Part shown: in pieces, positions 12,134 through 25,320 of the stretch
How positions within the stretch are numbered: position 1 is the stretch's first letter
How the letters are laid out: each line of letters opens with the position of its first letter
NCBI RefSeq assembly: GCF_029227915.1
Contig: NC_079876.1
Location: 34,207,828-34,271,827, forward strand
From: Hydractinia symbiolongicarpus
Taxonomy: Eukaryota; Cnidaria; Hydrozoa; Anthoathecata; Hydractiniidae
Length of the DNA: 64,000 nt
Direction of reading: 5' to 3'
Program-made: the position numbers and the translations under genes
The notes under the pieces: generated by a model
Databases searched by the model: none
Seen by the model: the letters and a program-made list of their open reading frames with translations, nothing else
What the model was told of the DNA's origin: nothing

Positions 12134-12835
12134 GGTCCAGAGTTAGTTCAATTAAGTCCCACAGTCAATCGTTTCACTGTTAAAAGTGATGCAACCTAGT
12201 AATATCAAAAAATATCGCTAAATACATGTTGGTACAAATATGTGACCCAACCGTTGAAACTCAAACGAACTGACACCGTTAGAAAGTCAATGAAATGTAG
12301 TTTTTGAAACTGTCGCTATTTCTTCAGCGCGCGATAACGGCTAGGATTGGTCCCACAGTTAAAAATGACTTATTAATCTAAATGTTTAATTGAAGCGCTA
12401 CCACAGCGCCCAGAGAAATCGCTGAGTTTCGGCAATCATTTCAAATTAAGAAGAATGTTATTTCTTGGAGTCCAATTGTGTCATTTATCACATTGATAAG
12501 GTCACGGTCCAGAGTTAGTTTAATTAAGTCCCACAGTCAATCGTTTCACTGTTAAAAGTGATGCAACCTAGTAATATCAAAAAATATCGCTAAATACATG
12601 TTGGTACGAATATGTGACCCAACCGTTGAAACTCAAACGAACTGACACCGTTAGAAAGTCAATGAAATGTAGTTTTTGAAACTGTCGCTATTTCTTCAGC
12701 GCTCGATAACGGCTAGGATTGGTCCCACAGTTAAAAATGACTCATTAATCTAAATGTTTAATTGAAGCGCTACCACAGCGCCCAGAGAAATCGCTGAGTT
12801 TCGGCAATCATTTCAAATTAAGAAGAATGTTATTT
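12066..12835 (+). repeat. Single-monomer tandem duplication (offset 372 bp)
   Basis: Two consecutive monomers share GGTCCAGAGTTAG, TCTAAATGTTTAATTG, CGCCCAGAGAAATCG and ATATCAAAAAATATCGC. Small differences (GATCAGG/GATAAGG, TTCAATT/TTTAATT, GCGCGC/GCGCTC) suggest the copies are slightly older than higher-order repeat A. The same variant recurs near 16.2-16.5 and 18.8-19.1 kb. Confidence 0.75.
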
Positions 12836-14873
12836 CTTGAAGTCGAATTGTCTCACTTTCACATTTATAAGGTCACAGTCCATAATCAGTTCAATTAAGT
12901 CCCACAGTCAATCGTTTTATAGTTATAAGCGATGCAACCTAGTAATATCAGAAAGATATCGCTAAATACATGTTGTTACGATTATGTGACTCAACCGTTG
13001 TTACTCAAACGGATTGATACTGTTAGAAAGTCAATGAAATGTAGTTTTGGAAACTGTCGCTACTTTTTCAGCGCGCGATAACGGAAAGGATTGGTCCCAC
13101 AATAAAGAATGACTTATTTATCTAAACTCTTAAATGAAGGGCTACCACAACGGCCAGTGTAATCGCTGAGTTCCGGCAATCACGTCAAATTAAGAAGAAT
13201 GTTTTTTCTTGAAGTCCATTTGTGTCATTTAACACATTGATCAGGTCACGGTCCAAAATCAGTTCAATTATGTGCCACGGTCAATCGTTTTATAGTTATA
13301 AGCGATGCAACCTAGTAATATCAGAAAGATATCGCTAAATACATGTTGTTACGATTATGTGACTCAACCGTTGTTACTCAAACGGATTGATACTGTTAGA
13401 AAGTCAATGAAATGTAGTTTTTGAAACTGTCGCTATTTCTTCAGCGTGCGATAACGGCCAGGATTGGTCCCACAGTGAAAGATGACTTATTAATCTAAAT
13501 TTTTAATTGAAGCGCTACCACAGCACTCAGTGAAATCGCTGAGTTTCGGCAATCATTTCAAATTAGGAAGAATGTTATTTCTTGGAGTCCAATTGTCTCA
13601 CTTTCACGATTATAAGGTCACAGTCCATAATCAGTTCAATTAAGTCTCACAGTCAATCGTTTCATATTTATAAGCGATGCAACCTAGTAATATCAGAAAG
13701 ATATCGCTAAATACATGTTGGTACGATTATGTGACTCAACCGTTGTAACTTAAACGGATTGATACTGTTAGAAAGTCAATGAAATGTAGTTTTTGAAACT
13801 GTCGCTACTTCTTCAGCGCGCGATAACGGATAGGATTGGTCCCACAATAAAGAATGACTTATTTATCTAAACTCTTAAATGAAGCGCTACCACAACGGCC
13901 AGTGTAATCGCTGAGTTCCGGCAATCACGTCAAATTAAGAAGAATGTTTTTTCTTAAAGTCCTTTTGTGTCATTTATCACATTGATCAGGTCACGGTCCA
14001 AAATCAGTTCAATTATGTGCCACGGACAATTGTTTCACTGTTAAAAGCCATACAACCTAGTAATATCAGAAAAATATCGCTAAATACATGTTGGTACGAA
14101 TATGTGACCCAACCGTTGAAACTCAAACGAACTGACACCGTTAGAAAGTCAATGAAATGTAGTTTTTGAAACTGTCGCTATTTCTTCAGCGCGCGATAAC
14201 GAATAGGATTGGTCCCACAATAAAAAATGACTTATTTATCTAAACTCTTAAATGAAGCGCTACCACAACGGCCAGTGTAGTCGCTGAGTTCCGGCAATCA
14301 CGTCAATTTAAGAAGATTGTTTTCTTTCTTGAAGTCCATTTGTGTCATTTATCACATTGATCAGGTCACGGTCCAAAATCAGTTCAATTATGTGCCACGG
14401 TCAATTGTTTCACTGTTAAAAGCCATACAACCTAGTAATATCAGAAAAATATCGCTAAATACATGTTGGTACGAATATGTGACCCAACCGTTGTAACTCA
14501 AACGGATTAACACCGTTAGAAAGTCAATGAAATGTAGTTTTTAAAACTGTCGCTATTTCTTCAGCGCGCGATAACGGATAGGATTGGTCCCACAGCAAAG
14601 AATAACTTATTTGTCTAAACACTTAAATGAAGCGCTACCACAGCGGCCAGTGTAATCGCTGAGGCGCGGCAATCACGTCAATTTAAGAAGATTGTTTTCT
14701 TTCTTGGAGTCCAATTGTCTCATTTTTCACATTTATCAGGTCACAGTCCAAAGTTAGTTCAATTAAGTCCCACAGTCAATCGTTTCATTGTTAAAAGCGA
14801 TGCAACCTAGTAATATCAAAAAATATCGCTAAATACATGTTGGTACGATTATGTGACTCAACCGTTGTAACTC
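12836..14873 (+). repeat. Mixed monomers linking the two 7-monomer higher-order domains
   Basis: About five and a half monomers carry CATAGTTATAAGCG, CTCTTAAATGAAG and ACGGCCAGTG variants. The stretch around 13,920-14,700 (for example TTAAAGTCCTTTTGTG near 13,955) matches 20,275-21,040 at an offset of 6,322 bp, or 17 monomers. This domain and the one after 20.1 kb therefore descend from a common stretch. No gene seen. Confidence 0.8.
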
Positions 14874-17473
14874 AAACGGATTGATACTGTTAGAAAATCA
14901 ATGAAATGTAGTTTTTGAAACTGTCGCTACTTCTTCAGCGCGCGATAACGGATAGGATTGGTCCCACAATAAAAAATGACTTATTTATCTAAACTCTTAA
15001 ATGAAGCGCTACCACAACGGCCAGTGTAATCGCTGAGTTCCGGCAATCACGTCAATTTAAGAAGATTGTTTTCTTTCTTGAAGTCCATTTATGTCATTTA
15101 TCAAATTGATCAGGTCACGGTCCAAAATCAGTTCAATTATGTGCCACGGTCAATTGTTTCACTGTTAAAAGCCATACAACCTAGTAATATCAGAAAAATA
15201 TATACATGTTGGTACGAATATGTGACCCAACCGTTGTAACTCAAACGGATTAACACCGTTAGAAAGTCAATGAAATGTAGTTTTTGAAACTGTCGCTATT
15301 TCTTCAGCGCGCGATAACGGCCAGGATTGGTCCCACAGTTAAAAATAACTTATTAATCTAAATTTTTAATTGAAGCGCTACCACAGCGCCCAGTGAAATC
15401 GCTGTGTTTCGGCAATCATTTCAAATTAAGAAGAATGTTATTTCTTGGAGTCCAATTGTCTCACTTTCACATTTATAAGGTCACAGTCCATAATCAGTTC
15501 AATTAAGTCCCACAGTCAATCGTTTCATAGTTATAAGCGATGCAACCTAGTAATATCAGAAAGATATCGCTAAATACATGTTGGTACGATTATGTGACTC
15601 AACCGTTGCAACTCAAACAGATTGATACTGTTAGAAAGTCAATGAAATGTAGTTTTTGAAACTGTCGCTACTTCTTCAGCGCGCGATAACGGATAGGATT
15701 GGTCCCACAATAAAGAATGACTTATTTATCTAAACTCTTAAATGAAGCGCTACCACAATGGCCAGTATAATCGCTGAGTTCCGGCAATCACGTCAAATTA
15801 AGAAGAATGTTATTTCTTGAAGTCCTATTGTCTTATTTTTCACATTTATCAGGTCACAGTCCAAAGTTAGTTCAACTAAGTCCCACAGTCAATCGTTTCA
15901 TTGTTAAAAGCGATGCAACCTAATAATATCAAAAAAATATCGCTAAATACATGTTGGTACGAACATGTGCCACAACCGTTAAAACTCAAACGGACTGACA
16001 CCGTTAGAAAGTCAATAAAATGTAGTTTTTGAAACTGTCGCTATTTCTTCAGCGCGCGATAACGGCTACGATTTGTCCCACAGTAAGAAATGACTTTTTA
16101 TCTAAATTTTTATATAAAGCGCTACTACAACGTCCAGTGTAATCGCTGATTTCCGGCAATCACGTCAAATTAAGAAGAGTGTTATTTCTTGGAGTCCAAT
16201 TGTGTCATTTATCACATTGATCAGGTCACGGTCCAGAGTTAGTTCAATTAAGTCCCACAGTCAATCGTTTCACTGTTAAAAGTGATGCAACCTAGTAATA
16301 TCAAAAAATATCGCTAAATACATGTTGGTACGAATATGTGACCCAACCGTTGATACTCAAACGAACTGACACCGTTAGAAAGTCAATGAAATGTAGCTTT
16401 TGAAACTGTCGCTATTTCTTCAGCGCGCGATAACGGCTAGGATTGGTCCCACAGTTAAAAATGACTTATTAATCTAAATGTTTAATTGAAGCGCTACCAC
16501 AGCGCCCAGAGAAATCGCTGAGTTTCGGCAATCATTTCAAATTAAGAAGAATGTTATTTCTTGGAGTCGAATGGTCTCACTTTCACATTTATAAGGTCAC
16601 AGTCCATAATCAGTTCAATTAAGTCCCACAGTCAATCGTTTTATAGTTATAAGCGATGCAACCTAGTAATATCAGAAAGATATCGCTAAATACATGTTGT
16701 TACGATTATGTGACTCAACCGTTGTTACTCAAACGGATTGATACTGTTAGAAAGTCAATGAAATGTAGTTTTGGAAACTGTCGCTACTTTTTCAGCGCGC
16801 GATAACGGAAAGGATTGGCCCCACAATAAAGAATGACTTATTTATCTAAACTCTTAAATGAAGGGCTACCACAACGGCCAGTGTAATCGCTGAGTTCCGG
16901 CAATCACGTCAAATTAAGAAGAATGTTTTTTCTTGAAGTCCATTTGTGTCATTTATCACATTGATCAGGTCACGGTCCAAAATCAGTTCAATTATGTGCC
17001 ACGGTCAATCGTTTCATTGTTAAAAGCGATACAACCTAGTAATATCAAAAAATATCGCTAAATACATGTTGGTACGAATATGTACCCAACCGTTGAAACT
17101 CAAACGAACTGAGACCGTTAGAAAGTCAATGAAATGTAGTTTTTGAAACTGTCGCTATTTCTTCAGCGCGCGATAACGGCCAGGATTGGTCCCACAGTGA
17201 AAGATGACTTATTAATCTAAATTTTTAATTGAAGCGCTACCACAGCACCCAGTGAAATCGCTGAGTTTCGGCAATCATTTCAAATTAGGAAGAATGTTAT
17301 TTCTTGGAGTCCAATTGTCTCACTTTCACGATTATAAGGTCACAGTCCATAATCAGTTCAATTAAGTCTCACAGTCAATCGTTTCATAGTTATAAGCGAT
17401 GCAACCTAGTAATATCAGAAAGATATCGCTAAATACATGTTGGTACGATTATGTGACTCAACCGTTGTAACTT
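14874..17473 (+). repeat. Higher-order repeat B, copy 1 (7 monomers, 2,600 bp)
   Basis: A seven-monomer unit repeats at an exact +2,600 bp. Its best private mark is a 6-bp deletion at about 15,199 that turns AATATCGCTAAATAC into AATATATAC. Others are AGAAGAGTGTTATT, TCGAATGGTCTC, GGATTGGCCCC (16,815), AAGGGCTACC and TGTACCCAACC with a missing G (17,081). Its second to fourth monomers match the last third of higher-order repeat A, for example 11,401 against 15,497 (offset 4,096 bp, 11 monomers). Confidence 0.92.
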
Positions 17474-20073
17474 AAACGGATTGATACTGTTAGAAAGTCA
17501 ATGAAATGTAGTTTTTGAAACTGTCGCTACTTCTTCAGCGCGCGATAACGGATAGGATTGGTCCCACAATAAAAAATGACTTATTTATCTAAACTCTTAA
17601 ATGAAGCGCTACCACAACGGCCAGTGTAATCGCTGAGTTCCGGCAATCACGTCAATTTAAGAAGATTGTTTTCTTTCTTGAAGTCCATTTATGTCATTTA
17701 TCAAATTGATCAGGTCACGGTCCAAAATCAGTTCAATTATGTGCCACGGTCAATTGTTTCACTGTTAAAAGCCATACAACCTAGTAATATCAGAAAAATA
17801 TATACATGTTGGTACGAATATGTGACCCAACCGTTGTAACTCAAACGGATTAACACCGTTAGAAAGTCAATGAAATGTAGTTTTTGAAACTGTCGCTATT
17901 TCTTCAGCGCGCGATAACGGCCAGGATTGGTCCCACAGTTAAAAATAACTTATTAATCTAAATTTTTAATTGAAGCGCTACCACAGCGCCCAGTGAAATC
18001 GCTGTGTTTCGGCAATCATTTCAAATTAAGAAGAATGTTATTTCTTGGAGTCCAATTGTCTCACTTTCACATTTATAAGGTCACAGTCCATAATCAGTTC
18101 AATTAAGTCCCACAGTCAATCGTTTCATAGTTATAAGCGATGCAACCTAGTAATATCAGAAAAATATCGCTAAATACATGTTGGTACGATTATGTGACTC
18201 AACCGTTGCAACTCAAACAGATTGATACTGTTAGAAAGTCAATGAAATGTAGTTTTTGAAACTGTCGCTACTTCTTCAGCGCGCGATAACGGATAGGATT
18301 GGTCCCACAATAAAGAATGACTTATTTATCTAAACTCTTAAATGAAGCGCTACCACAATGGCCAGTATAATCGCTGAGTTCCGGCAATCACGTCAAATTA
18401 AGAAGAATGTTATTTCTTGAAGTCCTATTGTCTTATTTTTCACATTTATCAGGTCACAGTCCAAAGTTAGTTCAACTAAGTCCCACAGTCAATCGTTTCA
18501 TTGTTAAAAGCGATGCAACCTAATAATATCAAAAAAATATCGCTAAATACATGTTGGTACGAACATGTGCCACAACCGTTAAAACTCAAACGGACTGACA
18601 CCGTTAGAAAGTCAATAAAATGTAGTTTTTGAAACTGTCGCTATTTCTTCAGCGCGCGATAACGGCTACGATTTGTCCCACAGTAAGAAATGACTTTTTA
18701 TCTAAATTTTTATATAAAGCGCTACTACAACGTCCAGTGTAATCGCTGATTTCCGGCAATCACGTCAAATTAAGAAGAGTGTTATTTCTTGGAGTCCAAT
18801 TGTGTCATTTATCACATTGATCAGGTCACGGTCCAGAGTTAGTTCAATTAAGTCCCACAGTCAATCGTTTCACTGTTAAAAGTGATGCAACCTAGTAATA
18901 TCAAAAAATATCGCTAAATACATGTTGGTACGAATATGTGACCCAACCGTTGATACTCAAACGAACTGACACCGTTAGAAAGTCAATGAAATGTAGCTTT
19001 TGAAACTGTCGCTATTTCTTCAGCGCGCGATAACGGCTAGGATTGGTCCCACAGTTAAAAATGACTTATTAATCTAAATGTTTAATTGAAGCGCTACCAC
19101 AGCGCCCAGAGAAATCGCTGAGTTTCGGCAATCATTTCAAATTAAGAAGAATGTTATTTCTTGGAGTCGAATGGTCTCACTTTCACATTTATAAGGTCAC
19201 AGTCCATAATCAGTTCAATTAAGTCCCACAGTCAATCGTTTTATAGTTATAAGCGATGCAACCTAGTAATATCAGAAAGATATCGCTAAATACATGTTGT
19301 TACGATTATGTGACTCAACCGTTGTTACTCAAACGGATTGATACTGTTAGAAAGTCAATGAAATGTAGTTTTGGAAACTGTCGCTACTTTTTCAGCGCGC
19401 GATAACGGAAAGGATTGGCCCCACAATAAAGAATGACTTATTTATCTAAACTCTTAAATGAAGGGCTACCACAACGGCCAGTGTAATCGCTGAGTTCCGG
19501 CAATCACGTCAAATTAAGAAGAATGTTTTTTCTTGAAGTCCATTTGTGTCATTTATCACATTGATCAGGTCACGGTCCAAAATCAGTTCAATTATGTGCC
19601 ACGGTCAATCGTTTCATTGTTAAAAGCGATACAACCTAGTAATATCAAAAAATATCGCTAAATACATGTTGGTACGAATATGTACCCAACCGTTGAAACT
19701 CAAACGAACTGAGACCGTTAGAAAGTCAATGAAATGTAGTTTTTGAAACTGTCGCTATTTCTTCAGCGCGCGATAACGGCCAGGATTGGTCCCACAGTGA
19801 AAGATGACTTATTAATCTAAATTTTTAATTGAAGTGCTACCACAGCACCCAGTGAAATCGCTGAGTTTCGGCAATCATTTCAAATTAGGAAGAATGTTAT
19901 TTCTTGGAGTCCAATTGTCTCACTTTCACGATTATATGGTCACAGTCCATAATCAGTTCAATTAAGTCTCACAGTCAATCGTTTCATAGTTATAAGCGAT
20001 GCAACCTAGTAATATCAGAAAGATATCGCTAAATACATGTTGGTACGATTATGTGACTCAACCGTTGTAACTT
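17474..20073 (+). repeat. Higher-order repeat B, copy 2 (7 monomers, 2,600 bp)
   Basis: This copy carries every private mark of copy 1, including the 6-bp deletion at about 17,799. Differences noticed are few: AAGATATCG/AAAATATCG at about 15,563/18,163, GCGCTACC/GTGCTACC near 19,835, and ATAAGG/ATATGG near 19,937. The match runs a little past 20,073 and ends by about 20,155, where AAAAAATGAC becomes AAAGAATGAC. Confidence 0.92.
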
Positions 20074-23000
20074 AAACGGATTGATACTGTTAGAAAGTCA
20101 ATGAAATGTAGTTTTTGAAACTGTCGCTACTTCTTCAGCGCGCGATAACGGATAGGATTGGTCCCACAATAAAGAATGACTTATTTATCTAAACTCTTAA
20201 ATGAAGCGCTACCACAACGGCCAGTGTAATCGCTGAGTTCCGGCAATCACGTCAAATTAAGAAGAATGTTTTTTCTTAAAGTCCTTTTGTGTCATTTATC
20301 ACATTGATCAGGTCACGGTCCAAAATCAGTTCAATTATGTGCCACGGACAATTGTTTCACTGTTAAAAGCCATACAACCTAGTAATATCAGAAAAATATC
20401 GCTAAATACATGTTGGTACGAATATGTGACCCAACCGTTGAAACTCAAACGAACTGACACCGTTAGAACGTCAATGAAATGTAGTTTTTGAAACTGTCGC
20501 TATTTCTTCAGCGCGCGATAACGGATAGGATTGGTCCCACAATAAAAAATGACTTATTTATCTAAACTCTTAAATGAAGCGCTACCACAACGGCCAGTGT
20601 AGTCGCTGAGTTCCGGCAATCACGTCAATTTAAGAAGATTGTTTTCTTTCTTGAAGTCCATTTGTGTCATTTATCACATTGATCAGGTCACGGTCCAAAA
20701 TCAGTTCAATTATGTGCCACGGTCAATTGTTTCACTGTTAAAAGCCATACAACCTAGTAATATCAGAAAAATATCGCTAAATACATGTTGGTACGACTAT
20801 GTGACCCAACCGTTGTAACTCAAACGGATTAACACCGTTAGAAAGTCAATGAAATGTAGTTTTTAAAACTGTCGCTATTTCTTCAGCGCGCGATAACGGA
20901 TAGGATTGGTCCCACAGCAAAGAATAACTTATTTGTCTAAACACTTAAATGAAGCGCTACCACAGCGGCCAGTGTAATCGCTGAGGCGCGGCAATCACGT
21001 CAATTTAAGAAGATTGTTTTCTTTCTTGGAGTCCAATTGTCTCATTTTTCACATTTATCAGGTCACAGTCCAAAGTTAGTTCAATTAAGTCCCACAGTCA
21101 ATCGTTTCATTGTTAAAAAAGATGCAACCTAGTAATATCAAAAAATATCGCTAAATACATGTTGGTACGATTATGTGACTCAACCGTTGTAACTCAAACG
21201 GATTGATACTGTTAGAAAGTCAATGAAATATAGTTTTTGAAACTGTCGCTACTTCTTCAGCGCGCGATAACGGATAGGATGGGTCCCACAATAAAGAATG
21301 ACTTATTTATCTAAACTCTTAAATGAAGCGCTACCACAACGGCCAGTGTAATCGCTGAGTTCCGGCAATCACGTCAAATTAAGAAGAATGTTATTTCTTG
21401 AAGTCCAATTGTCTTATTTTTCACATTTATCAGGTCACAGTCCAAAGTTAGTTCAATTAAGTCCCACAGTCAATCGTGTTATTGTTAAAAGCGATGCAAC
21501 CTAATAATATCAAAAAAATATCGCTAAATACATGTTGGTACGAATATGTGCCACAACCGTTGAAACTCAAACGGACTGACACCGTTAGAAAGTCAATAAA
21601 ATGTAGTTTTTGAAACTGTCGCTATTTCTTCAGCGCGCGATAACGGCCAGGATTGGTCCCACAGTAAAAGATGACTTATTAATCTAAATTTTTAATTGAA
21701 GCGCTACCACAGCACCCAGTGAAATCGCTGAGTTTCGGCAATCATTTCAAATTAGAAAGAATGTTATTTCTTGGAGTCCAATTGTCTCACTTTCACGATT
21801 ATAAGGTCACAGTCCATAATCAGTTCAATTAAGTCTCACAGTCAATCGTTTCAGAGTTATAAGCGATGCAACCTAGTAATATCAGAAAGATATCGCTAAA
21901 TACATGTTGGTACAATTGTGTGACTCAACCGTTGTAACTTAAACGGATTGATACTGTTAGAAAGTCAATGAAATGTAGTTTTTGAAACTGTCGCTATTTC
22001 TTCAGCGCGCGATAACGGATAGGATTGGTCCCACAATAAAAAATGACTTATTTATCTAAACTCTTAAATGAAGCGCTACCACAACGGCCAGTGTAGTCGC
22101 TGAGTTCCGGCAATCACGTCAATTTAAGAAGATTGTTTTCTTTTTTGAAGTCCATTTGTGTCATTTATCACATTGATCAGGTCACGGTCCAAAATCAGTT
22201 CAATTATGTGCCACGGTCAATTGTTTCACTGTTAAAAGCCATACAACCTAGTAATATCAGAAAAATATCGCTAAATACATGTTGGTACGAATATGTGACC
22301 CAACCGTTGTAACTCAAACGGATTAACACCGTTAGAAAGTCAATGAAATGTAGTTTTTAAAACTGTCGCTATTTCTTCAGCGCGCGATAACGGATAGGAT
22401 TGGTCCCACAGCAAAGAATAACTTATTTGTCTAAACACTTAAATGAAGCGCTACCACAGTGGCCAGTGTAATCGCTGAGGCGCGGCAATCACGTCAATTT
22501 AAGAAGATTGTTTTCTTTCTTGGAGTCCAATTGTCTCATTTTTCACATTTATCAGGTCACAGTCCAAAGTTAGTTCAATTAAGTCCCACAGTCAATCGTT
22601 TCATTGTTAAAAGCGATGCAACCTAGTAATATCAAAAAATATCGCTAAATACATGTTGGTACGATTATGTGACTCAACCGTTGTAACTCAAACGGATTGA
22701 TACTGTTAGAAAGTCAATGAAATGTAGTTTTTGAAACTGTCGCTACTTCTTCAGCGCGCGATAACGGATAGGATTGGTCCCACAATAAAAAATGACTTAT
22801 TTATCTAAACTCTTAAATGAAGCGCTACCACAACGGCCAGTGTAATCGCTGAGTTCCGGCAATCACGTCAATTTAAGAAGATTGTTTTCTTTCTTGAAGT
22901 CCATTTATGTCCTTTATCACATTGATCAGGTCACGGTCCAAAATCAGTTCAATTATGTGCCACGGTCAATTGTTTCACTGTTAAAAGCCATACAACCTAG

Positions 23001-25320
23001 TAATATCAGAAAAATATCGCTAAATACATGTTGGTACGAATATGTGACCCAATCGTTGTAACTCAAACGGATTAACACCGTTAGAAAGTCAATGAAATGT
23101 AGTTTTTGAAACTGTCGCTATTTCTTCAGCGCGCGATAACGGATAGGATTGGTCCCACAGCAAAGAATAACTTATTTGTCCAAACACTTAAATGAAGCGC
23201 TACCACAGCGGCCGGTGTAAACGCTGAGGCGCGGCAATCACGTCAATTTAAGAAGATTGTTTTCTTTCTTGGAGTCCAATTGTCTCATTTGTCACATTTA
23301 TCAGGTCACAGTCCAAAGTTAGTTCAATTAAGTCCCACAGTCAATCGTTTCATTGTTAAAAGCGATGCAACCTAGTAATATCAAAAAATATCGCTAAATA
23401 CATGTTGGTACGATTATGTGACTCAACCGTTGTAACTCAAACGGATTGATACTGTTAGAAAGTCAATGAAATGTAGTTTTTGAAACTGTCGCTACTTCTT
23501 CAGCGCGCGATAACGGATAGGATTGGTCCCACAATAAAGAATGACTTATTTATCTAAACTCTTAAATGAAGCGCTACCACAACGGCCAGTGTAATCGCTG
23601 AGTTCCGGCAATCACGTCAAATTAAGAAGAATGTTATTTCTTGAAGTCCAATTGTCTTATTTTTCACATTTATCAGGTCACAGTCCAAAGTTAGTTCAAT
23701 TAAGTCCCACAGTCAATCGTTTTATTGTTAAAAGCGATGGAAACTAATAATATCAAAAAAATATCGCTAAATACATGTTGGTACGAATATGTGCCACAAC
23801 CGTTGAAACTCAAACGGACTGACACCGTTAGAAAGTCAATAAAATGTGGTTTTTGAAACTGTCGCTATTTCTTCAGCGCGCGATAACGGCCAGGATTGGT
23901 CCGACAGTTAAAAATGACTTATTAATCTAAATTTTTAATTGAAGCGCTACCACAGCGCCCAGAGAAATCGCTGAGTTTCGGCATTCATTTCAAATTAAGA
24001 AAAATGTTATTTCTTGGAGTCCAATTGTCTCCTTTATCACATTTATCAGGTGACAGTCCAAAGTTAGTTTAATTAAGTCCCATAGTCAATCGTTTCATTG
24101 TTAAAAGCGATGCAACCTAGTAATATCAAAAAATATCGCTAAATACATGTTGGTACGATTATGTGACTCAACCGTTGTAACTCAAACGGATTGATACTGT
24201 TAGAAAGTCAATGAAATGTAGTTTTTGAAACTGTCGCTACTTCTTCAGCGCGCGATAACGGATAGGATTGGTCCCACAATAAAGAATGACTTATTTATCT
24301 AAACTCTTAAATGAAGCGCTACCACAACGGCCAGTGTAATCGCTGAGTTCCGGCAATCACGTCAAATTAAGAAGAATGTTATTTCTTGAAGTCCAATTGT
24401 CTTATTTTTCACATTTATCAGGTCACAGTCCAAAGTTAGTTCAATTAAGTCCCACAGTCAATCGTTTTATTGTTAAAAGCGATGGAAACTAATAATATCA
24501 AAAAAATATCGCTAAATACATGTTGGTACGAATATGTGCCACAACCGTTGAAACTCAAACGGACTGACACCGTTAGAAAGTCAATAAAATGTGGTTTTTG
24601 AAACTGTCGCTATTTCTTCAGCGCGCGATAACGGATAGGATTGGTCCCACAGTAAAGAATGACTTATTTATCTAAACTCTTAAATGAAGCGCTGCCACAG
24701 CGGCCAGTGTAATCGCTGAGCTCCGGCAATCACGTCAAATTAAGAAGAATGTTATTTCTTGGAGTTCAATTGTCTCACTTATAACATTTATAAGGTCACA
24801 GTCCAAAATCAGTTCAATTAAGTCCCACAGTCAATCGTTTCACTGTTAAAAGCGATGCAACCTAGTAATATCAGATAAATATCGCTAAATACATGTTGGT
24901 ACGAATATGTGAGCCAACCGTTGTAACTCAAACGGATTGACACCGTTAGAAAGTCAATAAAGTGTAGTTTTTGAAACTGTCGCTATTTCTTCAGCGCGCG
25001 ATAACGGCCAGGATTGGTCCGACAGTTAAAAATGACTTATTAATCTAAATTTTTAATTGAAGCGCTACCACAGCGCCCAGAGAAATCGCTGAGTTTCGGC
25101 ATTCATTTCAAATTAAGAAAAATGTTATTTCTTGGAGTCCAATTGTCTCCTTTATCACATTTATCAGGTGACAGTCCAAAGTTAGTTTAATTAAGTCCCA
25201 TAGTCAATCGTTTCATAGTTAAAAGCGATGCAACCTAGTAATATCAGAAAATATCGCTAAACACATGTTGGTACGAATATGTGACCCAACCGTTGTAACT
25301 CAAACGGATTGACACCGTTA
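20074..25320 (+). repeat. Dimer, trimer and tetramer-spaced repeat domain
   Basis: About 14 monomers. A segment of about 0.8 kb from 20,470-21,280 recurs at +1,494 bp (four monomers). A dimer-spaced repeat marked by GAGGCGCGGCAATCACGTCAA occurs at about 22,478 and 23,226 (offset 748 bp). The segment 23,339-23,885 recurs at +745 bp, marked by AAAATGTGGTTTTTG (23,841; 24,586) and GATGGAAACTAATAATATC. The CCGACAGTTAAAAATG variant at 23,901 recurs at 25,019 (offset 1,118 bp, three monomers). Offsets of two, three and four monomers overlap here, so no single higher-order unit can be declared. No gene seen. Confidence 0.8.
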
